Origin: Paracyclopina nana | Taxonomy: Eukaryota; Arthropoda; Copepoda; Cyclopoida; Cyclopettidae | DNA length: 64,000 nucleotides | Direction of reading: 5' to 3' | Assembly: GCA_019096065.1 (NCBI GenBank) | Contig: JAGUCH010000007.1 | Location: 3,308,501-3,372,500 of the forward strand | Shown: positions 37,783 through 48,676 of the stretch, piece by piece | How positions within the stretch are numbered: position 1 is the first letter of the stretch | Layout: each line of letters opens with the position of its first letter | The notes under the pieces: model-generated | Told to the model about the DNA's origin: nothing | The model's input: only the letters and a program-made list of their open reading frames with translations | The model's database searches: none | Program-made: the position numbers and the translations under genes

Positions 37783-38786
37783 TGCTCAAATCTTAGCCCA
37801 TCTCAGAAAAAAGAAAATTATTGCCGCACGTGTGATCAAGACACCCTCATCTGCAAAAAGGGCAATTTCATCTCCTGCTAAAAAGTGTAAGCAAAAATTA
37901 CTCTGATAAAAAGCCTATTTTTAAAAAAGGTTGAGAAGATGGCGTCGTGTTGCTTCAGGGTCCAGCTGATGCATCAGCTGACCATGTGCATGATATAGAA
38001 AGCACAATAGCTGCAAAGGCTTAACTTGATTGACTTTAATGGCTGCATAATTTTCAAATGTCATGAACAATTGCTGAGTGAAGGCCAATCTTGATTGTTT
38101 TAGCTCAGTAGCTTTGCTCAGCAAAGGGAAAGTTGTTGGCCATTTTTTGAAAAATATTTCAAGCTCTAGCTTGACCTAGCTACTTGTCTTAGACAAGAAA
38201 GTTTCCACGTGATGAGGGATTGTAGCTGATGCTGCTGATGTTGGGCCACTCTCTTTATATGCAGGAAAACCTAACTTGACCAATTTCCTTTTGAAAAATG
38301 TGTGCACCTAGCTCGACTTGAATTTGTGAAAACTATCACTAGTGAAAATGTACACTACTACATCTACAAGCAAGCACATAAATCAGGATTGTTCTTTTGC
38401 CTTTACCTTGAGCAATTCATGATTTTAGCCAGTGTTTTATGACTTTTGCTGGTTTGAAAGTAAAAATGCCAGGAATTGAGTGAAATGAGCAAAATGTGCT
38501 ATGTCTTTAAGTACCTTAATTATATAGCATTTTTTAATTTCATGTCTATATTCTAATTTCAATTCCATTTAGTTGAACTTTGCAGTATTAGCACTATTGA
38601 ACATTGAGAGTACAACATCTTTGCAGTATTATAGAAAGCCCCAGCTTTTTCAACTGATGTGAATGGCCCACAGCTAAAAGTGTAGTATAAGCCCAGAAAT
38701 GTCCATTCTTGCCTAGTTGTAAACTTATGCTCTCAACTTGGACTTATCAATTCCCTATTAATTGCAGCCCCCCTTTTGGCACCAAA

Positions 38787-41700
38787 ATGGGAACCACGAC
38801 AATAGAGACCATCACGGTCACCAGACCGATGAAGGTAAGCTACACTTCTCATTTTCTTGATTTGCAATAAAAAAGAGAAAGCCTCAATCTGAGCTCAGCT
38901 AGAGAGCTTTTAGGGGAGGCTTTTTACATAGTACTACATACTATAGGGTATACACTGTGAAAAGTAGAAAATTGTGAAGGTCACATTTCCACACTCACCA
39001 TCATTATTATGAACACCCTGCCTAGCTCTTACCATTTTGGTACAAATGTAGGGCTTTCCCCTTTTGCTTCAGTGGGAAAAATCCCTGCAGCCAGTTGGAA
39101 TTCTGATTGTCTGCAGACCCAATGTCCATTTTTCAAATGGTTCTGACATCACGAAAAGGCAGCTTTTTGACTGCATAAAACCACCCAACAAAATGTGTGA
39201 TGCTCCGGTAAGAGGCTCATTTTTTAAATTCTTTTATTCACATCTTTTATGAAGAGCAATTTGACCCACAATCGGAGACGCAAGCTGAAAATTCAGTTCC
39301 ATCAGAGTCAGAGGGACAAAATTTGATGCATTCCTCCAACTTTCCACCTGCACAGTAATTTCCAGATCCTTCACTTTGAACCTTCAAAGGTGCAGCAGGT
39401 GGAGATTTAGGTGCTCCACTTGCAGGTGGATTTTTAGATGGGCTAACATTAAGTGCTGCACCTGCAGGTGCAGTATTAGGTCGACTTCCCCTAGGTGCAG
39501 CACCTCCTGGAAAGTCAGGTGTGATAAGGTGGGCAGGTGCAGGTGCAATGTTGGGGTGTTTCTTGCGCAGGGCATCTAGATTGTTGGTGGGGTAATCCTT
39601 GCCTGGGGTTCCTGGTATTTTCCCCTGGGCAATTTCTTCCTGAAAATCAGCTGATGCTTTTGTGGCCCTTTGAGCCTGGTTGTTGCCCTTCTGCCTTCCA
39701 TTGTTGCTATTGTTGCTCTTATTTGCACCTGAGCTGGCTGCACCTGATGCACCTGAGCCTCCACATTGGCGGGGATTTATTTTACACAAAATATTCACAG
39801 AGTAAATGGGATAATCTTTGCCTGGCTCGCCTGGGATATTTTTCCTATGAAATTGATAGTTAAATAAATAATTATGCTTTATTGTAAATTTTACCTTAGG
39901 CCTTCGAGCTCGTCCTGAGCCTGAATTGCTAAGGCCAAAAAGGCCAACAAAAATGAAGTCAAAGTCACTAAATTAGCCTAAAAGTCAAATAATGATGCAA
40001 GCTTATCTATAAGTTAAATTGGACTTTTTACCATATTTAGTCTACTTCTTACTCCCACTGCTCAAAGGCAACTCAGGAGGGAACAGTACAAAAAATGCTT
40101 TGTTACACAAAGTTGCATGGGTCAGTTTTGAAATATGGTGCCAAAACAAAGAAAAATGCACTTATTGCTGATAAGTGCCAATTATAAAGTGATAATTATT
40201 AGGTAAGCATAGACTCGAAGAAAAAGGGAAGAAAATCATGTTGCATGTCATTTTTGGTGCCAATTATCCCAGTGCATTCACACCTGTGTAATTGTTGTTT
40301 ATATGGTTAGGCAGAAAAACAGGAAAAACAGGTCAGATTTATAATTGGCCCTTGGCTTCAAAGCTGATTAAAAATAGGCTCAAAACAAAGCAAAACCGAT
40401 GATTTTTAGCTATTACAGCTACAGGAGAGAGAATATTGTGGTTAAAAAATCACTTTGACAGCTGTCATAATGCAAATCTTTTTGGATGCATCCAGGCTGA
40501 TTTTGTTTCAGAAATTTTGTACTTTTATTTTCCTTTTACTCTGATTACAGCTTGAACAATCCAATTTGTCAGCAGTCTTCTTATACAATACATGAAAGTA
40601 CAACTCAATCAGTAAAGTTATGAAAAAAGGATGCTTTGTCTTTGACAAACTTTTTTCTACTCTTATGAGGGTCTCTGATTACGCTGAATTTTCCAATATT
40701 AGATTGCCTAGGCTGAAATTGAGCCTGAAAATCCGGAAGAGCAAGCTGTTCCCCAACAAGGACCATTTGTGGGCCTAAAAAGAGCAAAATTAACTATAAA
40801 AACAATTTTTTGAGAAGATAAAAATTACTTGATGATGCAACTTCCTCTGTGACATTTGCAGCCACTTCCACAAAATGGGCAGGATTTTTGGGCACACACT
40901 TTTCCGCCAGCAAAAATGGCACTCGGGACATTTCTCGATGCACCACCGCTCAATGAGAACTGGGCTGAGCTCTCACTAGAGCCAAACAAAATGGCTGATA
41001 TAAACAAAACCTAAACAAACAAACCAGTTACTTCACAACTCCATTTCAAGCTGTAAAAATGGATACAATAGCAAAACTGAAGACAGTTGAAGATTTCATG
41101 GTGTCAGTGTTGTTGCAAGTTTCACCCTTGAAGCTGAAATGAGGCTCTATTTTTGTAAAACGCAAATAAACTGGTTTGGAGGGATGTCACTAAGATATTT
41201 CAGGCCTGATAAGACAATAAGAATCCCATGGAGAATTCCATAGTTTTTTCAAAACACAAAGAGTACATTTTTCCACTTGGCAACTCAAGAGATATGTAGG
41301 TATAGGAATGTGCCCATTTGAATAAAAGCTATTTCAAGGCTTTTAGCAAATTCCTTGAGAAAATCTGTTTTCTCTCTTTTTCAGGTGATTGCCTTTACAT
41401 GCTTGTCCATGACTGTTATAGTAATGGTGGCAGTGGTTGGCTGCTCAGACTGGGTCCAATCTGATGGCTGGAGGGAAGGCCTTTTCACCCAGTGCATCAA
41501 GCCTGGAGCTCCCACTCCTCTTCCATTTGGAGCTGATCCAGTTCCTGGATGCAGGAGGGCTCACAGCGCTGGCTATGTGCGAGCTTCAGCAGCTCTGGTC
41601 ATCATTTGCTTCCTCACTGACTTTTTTGGCACCCTTTTGACTGGCCTTGGACTCAGGAGTACTGACCCCAACAAAAAGTACAAGTACTACAGGGTGGCAA

Positions 41701-44700
41701 TCTACTCCCTGGGACTTGCAGGTAAATTCAAAACCTAAAAAAACATTTTAATTTTCAGTATAGTAAAGTTGATTTCACATAGTTGCTGCTCTCCTGCTGA
41801 CATTGATCATCTACCCTACCTCTTTCACCAAGGATATGGAAAATGGTGAGCATATCTTTTTTCCCCCGTATGCAAAAGCACTTTTGTTGATATCGCGGAT
41901 TCAGCGGGCAGATTCCACGCAGTTGTTTACTTTGGTTTTGCGTTTTGCGGATTTTTTTTCACAATTCCACGTGGCACTGTAAGTTGCCTTGAAAAATACA
42001 TGTGCATTTAGACCCACGCCTTGATGGAGGCCGCGTCCTCCATGCCCAAAACTTTGGATCCCATGACTATGACAAGGATGGCATCCTCGATCATTTGGAC
42101 AATGATGATGACAATGATGGCAAGTCTGACGAGGAAGACAACGATGATGATAATGATGGTATTCCGGATGACATCGATACGGATGATGACAATGACGGCA
42201 TTCCGGATGACCAAGATGGAGATCCGGATGACTTGGATGGAGATGGCATCATTGACAGTGAAGATAATGATGATGATAATGATGGTGTTGATGACAGCAT
42301 TGACACTGATGACGACAATGATGGCATACCTGACAACCTTGACAATGACGATGACAATGATGGTATCCCTGATGACCTTGACAAGGACTCTGATGGGGAT
42401 GGAATCATTGATTCCCAAGACAATGATGATGATGGAGATGGAATCTCTGATGCGGATGAGGCCAAAGCTGACGCCGATGGCGATGGCGTTCCTGACAGCA
42501 TTGACAATGATGATGACAATGACGGTATTCCTGATTCTGAGGATTCTCTTGATTCAGATGGTGATGGCGTTCCCGATGATGAGGATTCTGATGACGATGG
42601 TGATGGCATCCCGGACAACGTTGACAATGATGATGACAATGATGGCATCCCTGATGACAAGGACCTTTCTGGTACAACACCCAATTCCATATGCATTGCT
42701 TGAACCCCGGATATGATGCACGGAGATGAGTTTCATGTGCAAATTAACCAACTTCAAAACTCCTTTATTACTTTTCAGTGATCATTTTTACCTTAAAAAA
42801 TAGTGTGCATTGAAGTTCAGAGCTAAATTAACTTTCTAACAATTGTTGTAGTATTTTGAGCATTTTGAATTTCCCGCCCTTTTCGCCCAACCGCTTAACA
42901 GCCAACAATAACAATAATGAGCAACCAGTTTGCCATTGATAAAAGCTATAAGCAAAGATAGGTGTGCTTTTATGACTTAACAGACTGATTTTTTTGGCCA
43001 GGGCTTCGTTTGATACATCGATTCGGGTTTGATTTTTCAATTTTGGGCCCAAACCCCTTGTCACCATGTGGTTTGATGGGGTTTCAAGTTTGGCGGCCCC
43101 CAGGATGCTCTAAGGGGGTCAAATGGGGCCTGGTCTTATCAGCTGATTGAAACAAGGCAAATCTTTGCGGGGGTGTGGCTGGAGGAGTGGAGGGCAGCCA
43201 AAATCAACTATGCCCCAATTCTTGAGGCCCCTGGGGGGTGTCCAGATGTCAGGGGAAAAAAGTTGGAAAAAGTCCTCGGCAAGGCCAAAAAAAGCCAAAA
43301 TTTGAGTTTTTGGACCCGACTTTGAGGCTGATTATCTCCAAAGGCCACGGATGGATTTTGGATTTTTTTGCTCCAAATGGCAGATAAAGATCCAAATTAG
43401 TACCAAGAAAAAATTTGGGAGGGTGTTATTCCTCGTTTGTCCGCTACGAGCTCTCAAAGTTGGACAAAATTCACTTTTTCACAGTAGTAACAAAATGGCT
43501 ACTTTTCTTCTGTCAAAAATTCTTGATTGGTCACAGTGGCCAAGTTGATGGCTGGAGTGTGGGCCATTTGGTCTGGAGGAGACCTCTAGGGTCTCAGTGG
43601 TTGGTATCAGGTCCAACTTCCTTGGTAGGGCTAGGCCAGGCCCAGCCAGGAGCCTTGGAGCCGAGCCATCGCGACGGCCATTTCGATTCAGTGGCAATTC
43701 CAAGGGCCTTGCTGCCAATTCTGGGGACAGATTGTTGACCATTTGGCCTTGATCACTCCTTTAGGGTCCCAACAGATGATTTCAAGGCTAACAGTCAAGG
43801 TACAGCAAGGTCAGCTTGATCCAGGGGGCTCGGAGTTCACTTGTGGCATTGGTGATTTGGCTACAGAAAGTCTTCGAGGGCCTCGATGGCCAAGTTCTCT
43901 GATTAGGTGAGGATTTTTTGAGCTGTATCACTCCTTTGGCATCCCATGAGATGATTTCAAGTTCAACTTTGATGGTGATCATCAGCTGACTGCTTCCAGG
44001 GCTACCAGAGCTTATTTGCCAACTCAGCTGCCAATGGTTCAATGAAAGGCAGCATGGATCACAGCCAAGACCAAGGCTGGAGAGTGGATTTTTTAGGCTG
44101 AATCAACTCAAATGGAAGCAAGGAGATGAAAGACAGTCTATTTTTCATGGTGTTATGCTCCCTTCTTCAACCAGGAGTGCCAAAGTTTCGTATGAACAAA
44201 AATCGAAAATGGCTTCAATAAAGAGCTCCATTGATTGCAGCCAAGATGAGCAATGGCAAGTCACTTTTTTGCCCCAGCTCATCTCAGTGGGTGCCAAAGA
44301 GAATTTAGAAGGTGCAAACTGTCAGGTGTTATGCGATTTGCTGCGCGCGAGCCCATTTTCATCCGCGAGTAGCAGCATATAGTATAATAGTGGCCATCAC
44401 TCCATAAAACTTTGCCCAGTCCAGAATCATGAAAAATGGAGAACACCCGAAATTTTTCACATTCTACAGCCTCTTTGGCACCCACTGAGGTGATCTAGGC
44501 CAAAAAAGTCAAGTTCCATCCGTGAATTTTTGAGCGCGAGGCGTTTTCCGTTTGCGAGTAGCAGTTGTTATTATAAGAGCTCTGGCTGTCACAGGAAAGT
44601 TTGCGCATCCAGAACCATGAAAGGTGCGCAACACCTGACAGTTTGCACCTTCTAAATTCTCTTTGGCACCCACTGAGATGAGCTGGGGCAAAAAAGTGAC

Positions 44701-46241
44701 TTGCCATTGCTCATCTTGGCTGCAATCAAAGGAGCTCTTTATTGAAGCCATTTTCGATTTTTGTTCATACGAAACTTTGGCACTCCTGGTTGAAGAAGGG
44801 AGCATATCACCATGAAAAATAGACTGTCTTTCATCTCCTTGCATCCATTTGAGTTGATTCAGCCTAAAAAATCCACTTTCCAGCCTTGGTCTTGGCTGTG
44901 ATCCATGCTGCCTTTCATTGAACCATTGGCAGCTGAGCTGGCAAATAAGCTCTGGTAGCCCTGGAAGCAGTCAGCTGATGATCACCATCAAAGTTGAACT
45001 TGAAATCATCTCTTGGGATGTCAAAGGAGTGATACAGCTCAAAAAATCCTCACTTGATCCGAGAACTTGGCCATCGAGACCCTCGAAGACTTTCTGTAGC
45101 CAAATCACCAATGCCACAAGTGAACTCCAAGCCCCCTGGATCAAGCTGGCCTTGCTGTACCTTGACTGTTAGCCTTGAAATCATCTGCTGGGACCCTGAA
45201 GGAGTGATCAAGGACAAATGGCTAACAATCTGTCCCCAGAATTGGCAGCAAGGCCCTTGGAATTGCCACTGAATCGAAATGGCCGTCGCGATGGCTCGGC
45301 TCCAAGGCTCCTGGCTGGGCCTGGCCTAGCCCTACCAAGGAAGTTGGACCTGATACCAACCACTGAGACCCTAGAGGTGTCCTCCAGACCAAATGGCCCA
45401 CACTCCAGCCATCAACTTGGCCACTGTGACCAATCGAGAATTTTTGACAGAAGAAAAGTAGCCATTTTGTTACTACTGTGAAAAAGTGAATTTTGTCCAA
45501 CTTTGAGAGCTCATAGCGGACAAACGAGGAATAACACCCTCCCAAATTTTTTCTTGGTACTAATTTGGATCTTTATCTGCCATTTGGAGCAAAAAAATCC
45601 AAAATCCATCCGTGGCCTTTGGAGATAATCGGCCTCAAAGTTGGGTCCGAAAACGCAAATTTTGGCTTTTTTTGGCCTTGCCGAGGACTTTTTCCAACTT
45701 TTTTCCCCTGACATCTGGACACCCCCCAGGGGCCTCAAGAATTGGGGCATAGTTGATTTTGGCTGCCCTCCACTCCTCCAGCCACGCCCCCGCAAAGATT
45801 TGCCTTGTTTCGATCAGCTGATAAGACCAGCCCCCATTTGACCCCCTTAGAGCATCCTGGGGGCCGCCAAACTTGAAACCCCATCAAACCACATGGTGAC
45901 AAGGGGTTTGGGCCCAAAATTGAAAAATCAAACCCGAATCGATGTATCAAACGAAGCCCTGGCCAAAAAAATCAGTCTGTTAAAAGTGCTCAAAATCCTC
46001 AATGATTTCATTGTTTGATTTCCAATTGAATTTTCGAAGAGGGTTTTCTCATCTGTCGACATTTGTTTTTGCAGGTAACAGGAGGGAATGGGAATTTGGA
46101 TTCGGTTTTGGAGGAGCTTGGTGCTGTCTGATTTTGATGTTTGCTTCCTTGGTTCTTTTGATTTGCGACCGCGAATCTGAGGAGATTTTCTACAAGGAGA
46201 GGGAAGTTGAGGATGGCGAAGAGGAGAAGGAGGAGGCTTAA
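38787..46241 (+). CDS. TMEM47/claudin-like four-pass membrane protein with TSP3-like repeats in loop 2, 424 aa
   Basis: Exons: 38787-38834, 41385-41721, 41783-41845, 42012-42671 and 46075-46241. They sum to 1275 nt in frame. TM1 is VIAFTCLSMTVIVMVAVVGC. The first loop has SDWV and GLFTQC, TM2 is AALVIICFLTDFFGTLLTG, TM3 runs from YYRVAIYSLGLA into LIIYPTSF, and TM4 follows WEFGFGFGGAWCC. The tail is acidic. YYRVA, YPTSF and W-x-F-G-F-G-x-x-W match TMEM47 (181 aa). Exon 4 (220 codons, phase 1 at both ends) encodes about 15 D-x-D-x-D-G repeats and joins in frame between TM3 and TM4. Skipping it leaves a normal-sized 204-aa protein. The exon 4 donor (TCTG|GTACAA) is weak; without splicing there the protein ends at 42703. 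Intron 1 holds two nested minus-strand genes, and intron 4 a 3-kb transposon. Confidence 0.75.
39247..40034 (-). CDS. Secreted low-complexity Gly/Ser/Pro/Ala-rich protein, 227 aa, nested
   Basis: Exons 40034-40032 (the start codon alone), 39977-39895 and 39844-39247 (684 nt, in frame). The single-codon first exon is unusual but has a proper donor (ATG|GTAAAA). A signal peptide follows (ANLVTLTSFLLAFLALAIQA). The mature protein contains the motif IPG-x-PGKDYP twice (near residues 32 and 107), a Gly/Ser/Ala/Asn-rich stretch and a Pro/Ala-rich stretch. The C-terminus holds six Cys (YCAGGKLEECIKFCPS, then CVSDCGSNC). No family is recognised; it could be a matrix, silk-like or adhesive protein. 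It lies in intron 1 of the TMEM47-like gene on the opposite strand. Confidence 0.65.
40708..41099 (-). CDS. Small secreted cysteine-rich peptide, 93 aa, nested
   Basis: Exons 41099-41067, 41010-40829 and 40774-40708 (282 nt, in frame). A signal peptide (MKSSTVFSFAIVLFISAILF) ends near SSESSA. The mature part has a Ser/Gly-rich linker and then eight Cys in about 35 residues (VCAQKSCPFCGSGCKCHRG, then SC, PCW and AC). The spacing suggests a small disulfide-rich fold, but I cannot name the family. A host-defence or signalling role is only a guess. It is the second minus-strand gene inside intron 1 of the TMEM47-like gene, head-to-tail with the gene at 39247-40034. Confidence 0.65.
42012..42671 (+). 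repeat. Exon of tandem TSP3-like calcium-binding repeats
   Basis: A 660-nt exon built from tandem copies of the D-x-D-x-D-G-I-P-D unit, about 15 in number, the pattern of thrombospondin type 3 calcium-binding repeats. It has phase 1 at both ends, typical of exons moved by shuffling. The acceptor is ATTTAG|AC. The same bases make the stop codon (TAG at 42009-42011) of a possible alternative short exon starting at 41905. Confidence 0.85.
42981..45979. mobile_element. Complete 3-kb foldback transposon flanked by TTAA
   Basis: A 2999-bp element with long inverted arms: left 42981 to about 44352, right about 44626 to 45979. The ends are CAGACTGATTTTTTTGGCC and its complement. TTAA flanks both ends (42977-42980 and 45980-45983), as in piggyBac and Kolobok insertions. 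The centre (44353-44625) holds two diverged direct copies of a module of about 185 bp containing GCGAGTAGCAG and CCAGAA-CATGAAA. No transposase is encoded, so it is non-autonomous. It sits in the last intron of the TMEM47-like gene. The copy at 1-1371 is one arm of a second element. Confidence 0.85.
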
Positions 46242-47406
46242 GTAAAGTTCATAGCTAGAGCAACAATTGAACTGCACTTCTTCACCCAAGGGTGGACAAC
46301 ACCTAAACAGTGACTTGAACTCAGCTAGGGAGAACTGCCAGAAAAAATGTCGTACAATTAATTCAAGCCTAAATAAAGTTTTTTCCTTCTATCCCTACCT
46401 CAAACATCACCAAAGAAATTCAAGTTCAACAAGCCCATGGGAGAAAAAGAAAGTTCAAAAGTGAATGTTAGCAAAAACAAGAAAAAATTCTCTCTCAAGT
46501 GTCTTCGAGCTCCATTCCATTTCAACTACTTTTTGGCTGCCAAATTCAAAATTCTGAAGAAAAAAACTACTATTAGCACAAATTCGATCCATCCAATTCT
46601 CAGTATTGTAGCAAATCATCATGAATTGTTCCATTCTGCTGGTCTTGTTCATTTAGGGAAAAAACCTACCATGTAAAAAAACCTGTTGTGAATAACTGTA
46701 TAAAAAATTTGTGACCTCCCACCCATTTGTTTTTTGATAAAACAAATCAACCTTGTCCAATGTTCCAATGTTTTGCTTGAAAGCTACATTTGTGATGATA
46801 TGATGATTGCCCCCCTTCAAAAATATACAAGTTACTTAAATACAGTGAGCGTTTTGATGTCAAGCAAAAAAAGAGAGTCAATTGTGCTTCAATTTTTTTT
46901 CTTTTTGGAAAATACTTTTTCACCAATGTAATAGCAAAAAAAAAAATACTAGTTTCGCATTATTTTCGCAATATTTACCATCAACACCAGGAAAAAGTTG
47001 TTCAATAAGAAAAAAAAAGTGTTCTACAAGCATGTCACTTCACAGCCATTTTTATTACCTTTCATTTTTTTCTTCTCTTTGAAATTTGTTGTACCTTCTA
47101 CCATCACCCTCTTGCCCAATGTTTTAGATCTCTATCCCTCACTCTCTTATTTAATTGCAAAATCCCAATTAATAATGGCTTGCAAAAATGATGATGCAAA
47201 AATAACCACCACCATCCTTGATCAAAGTTGGCCTTCAAATCCTTGTTTGGTTTTTTAAAAATGGAGCACCCATTTGCTGTCTTCTTACATGTTACACTAT
47301 TCTCATCAATGTTGGTCTTGTGTATCCTTATGTTCACATGTTGTCTCTTTTCTAATAAAATCCGACAAAATATTTTTTTCTTAAACACTGATTTTATCCT
47401 CTCTTG
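46242..47406. other. 3' flank of TMEM47-like gene; intergenic
   Basis: An AATAAA occurs near 46373, about 130 nt after the TMEM47-like stop codon. The rest is AT-rich with homopolymer runs, and no gene is recognised before the minus-strand transporter stop at 47407. Confidence 0.5.
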
Positions 47407-48590
47407 TTATTTCAAGCTAAACAGGACTTTGAAAAAACGCAGTTGCTTTATTCTGGCATTCTGGTCCATGATGCCCAATGCTTTTTTCATTCCTGAAGAT
47501 AAAATGGCAAGAAATATCAAAAGGGCACCAAAAATGCTCAGCCAACCGGGAATTTCCTGCAAAATAACCAATTAAGATCAAAGCTGGCCGGCATTGGTAG
47601 GAGCCCGCGCAAAAAAGCGTGTGAGTTGTGGGCGCGCGCTACATACAGTTGAACTTACTTTAAACAAAAATATTTGAAACAGGAATGCATAGAGGACACT
47701 AAAAGAATCCCTTAACATGGCTCCAGTTCCTGCAGTTTCAAATTGGTACAGCAAAACAATTCCAACTTGATTGAGGAATGAAATAAGTGCCACAACAATT
47801 ATAAATCCTCTTTCAAAAGCTGAATACGGCATGCAAGTTTTGTCAAAAATGAATAAAACAGCCATGGTGCAAATGAGTCCCACAGTGGCCAATGCTGACA
47901 TCACTGATGTCCAATGAATATCTTCAGAAAGATTTGTTTGGGTCTGTCAAAAGGCTAATCTTAATGAAACTTTACCTTTTAGAGCTCTTGACAAAACATT
48001 GACACAACTTTGCAAAAGAGCATTTGCAATTATCATTGCAATCACAGCATATACGGCCAATGGATCAGTGGAATACAAGTCTGATGCACCAAACAAAAAT
48101 GGAGGCTTGGCAATCAGAACTATTCCAATAAAAACCAAGACCACATTAAGAACATCTGACATTGCTATGCTTTCTTTAATGAAGAGCCAAGCAAAAATGA
48201 CAGTAAACATTGGAGAAGAAGCTGCAATGACAGTTGCATCTGCCAAGGGTAAATGCTGAAAAAATCACTGTTAAAAATGAAATAATTGATTAGTTTTCTA
48301 TTAACCTGCACAGAAAAGTAATTTGTCATCAGGATGACAACACCTCCAATGGCTCTCAAAATTAGCAAAATCCACTGATGCAAAGTCCATGGAGTTTTTG
48401 AGCTGGCTTTTGTCACAGTAATGGGAGTAGCTATGAGAAACATGACCCAATATCTCACTGTGGACAGCAAGAATGGATCAATGTGATTCAAGTATTTGAC
48501 ACTTGCCATAACAATTCCACCACAAAGGGCAGAAAAAGCACAAATTCCTATTCCTATATAGGGTCTAAGGCAGCCAAATTGTCCAGCCAT
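47407..48590 (-). CDS. SLC35G-like (EamA/DMT) transporter, paralog A, 325 aa
   Basis: Exons 48590-48306, 48255-47976, 47921-47659 and 47556-47407 (978 nt, in frame). The exon plan is the same as in the two neighbouring paralogs. The protein has about ten hydrophobic helices. Drug/metabolite-transporter signatures include LADATVIAASSPMFTVIFAW, IGIVLIAKPPFLFG and the repeat-2 helix LYQFETAGTGAMLRD. This matches the SLC35G1 group of multi-pass proteins; the substrate is unknown. The exon 3 acceptor is TCTGAAG|AT, fixed by alignment with the paralogs. The last exon ends in a basic cytosolic tail. Confidence 0.85.
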
Positions 48591-48676
48591 GTTTCTTCCA
48601 CAAACTGCTGATGCAAAATTATCTAATCAGAGCTTTTGAGGTAAAATGCTAGAAATAAGTGACTGCTGCAAAAACT

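Larger units (their letters stand above)
36134..38786. other. Intergenic with two structured segments
   Basis: No protein-coding exon is recognised. There are nested inverted repeats at 37162-37253 and a GC-richer block with repeated complementary words at 37597-37800. An acceptor just before 38787 shows that a 5' noncoding exon of the TMEM47-like gene lies somewhere in this region. Confidence 0.5.

Noticed and set aside
42021..42716. Long Met/Thr-rich open frame (and Ser/Pro-rich or Ile/Val-rich frames on the minus strand) over the acidic repeat exon
   Set aside because: These are out-of-frame shadows of the tandem GAT/GAC-rich TSP3-like repeat; only the Asp-rich frame fits flanking splice phases.
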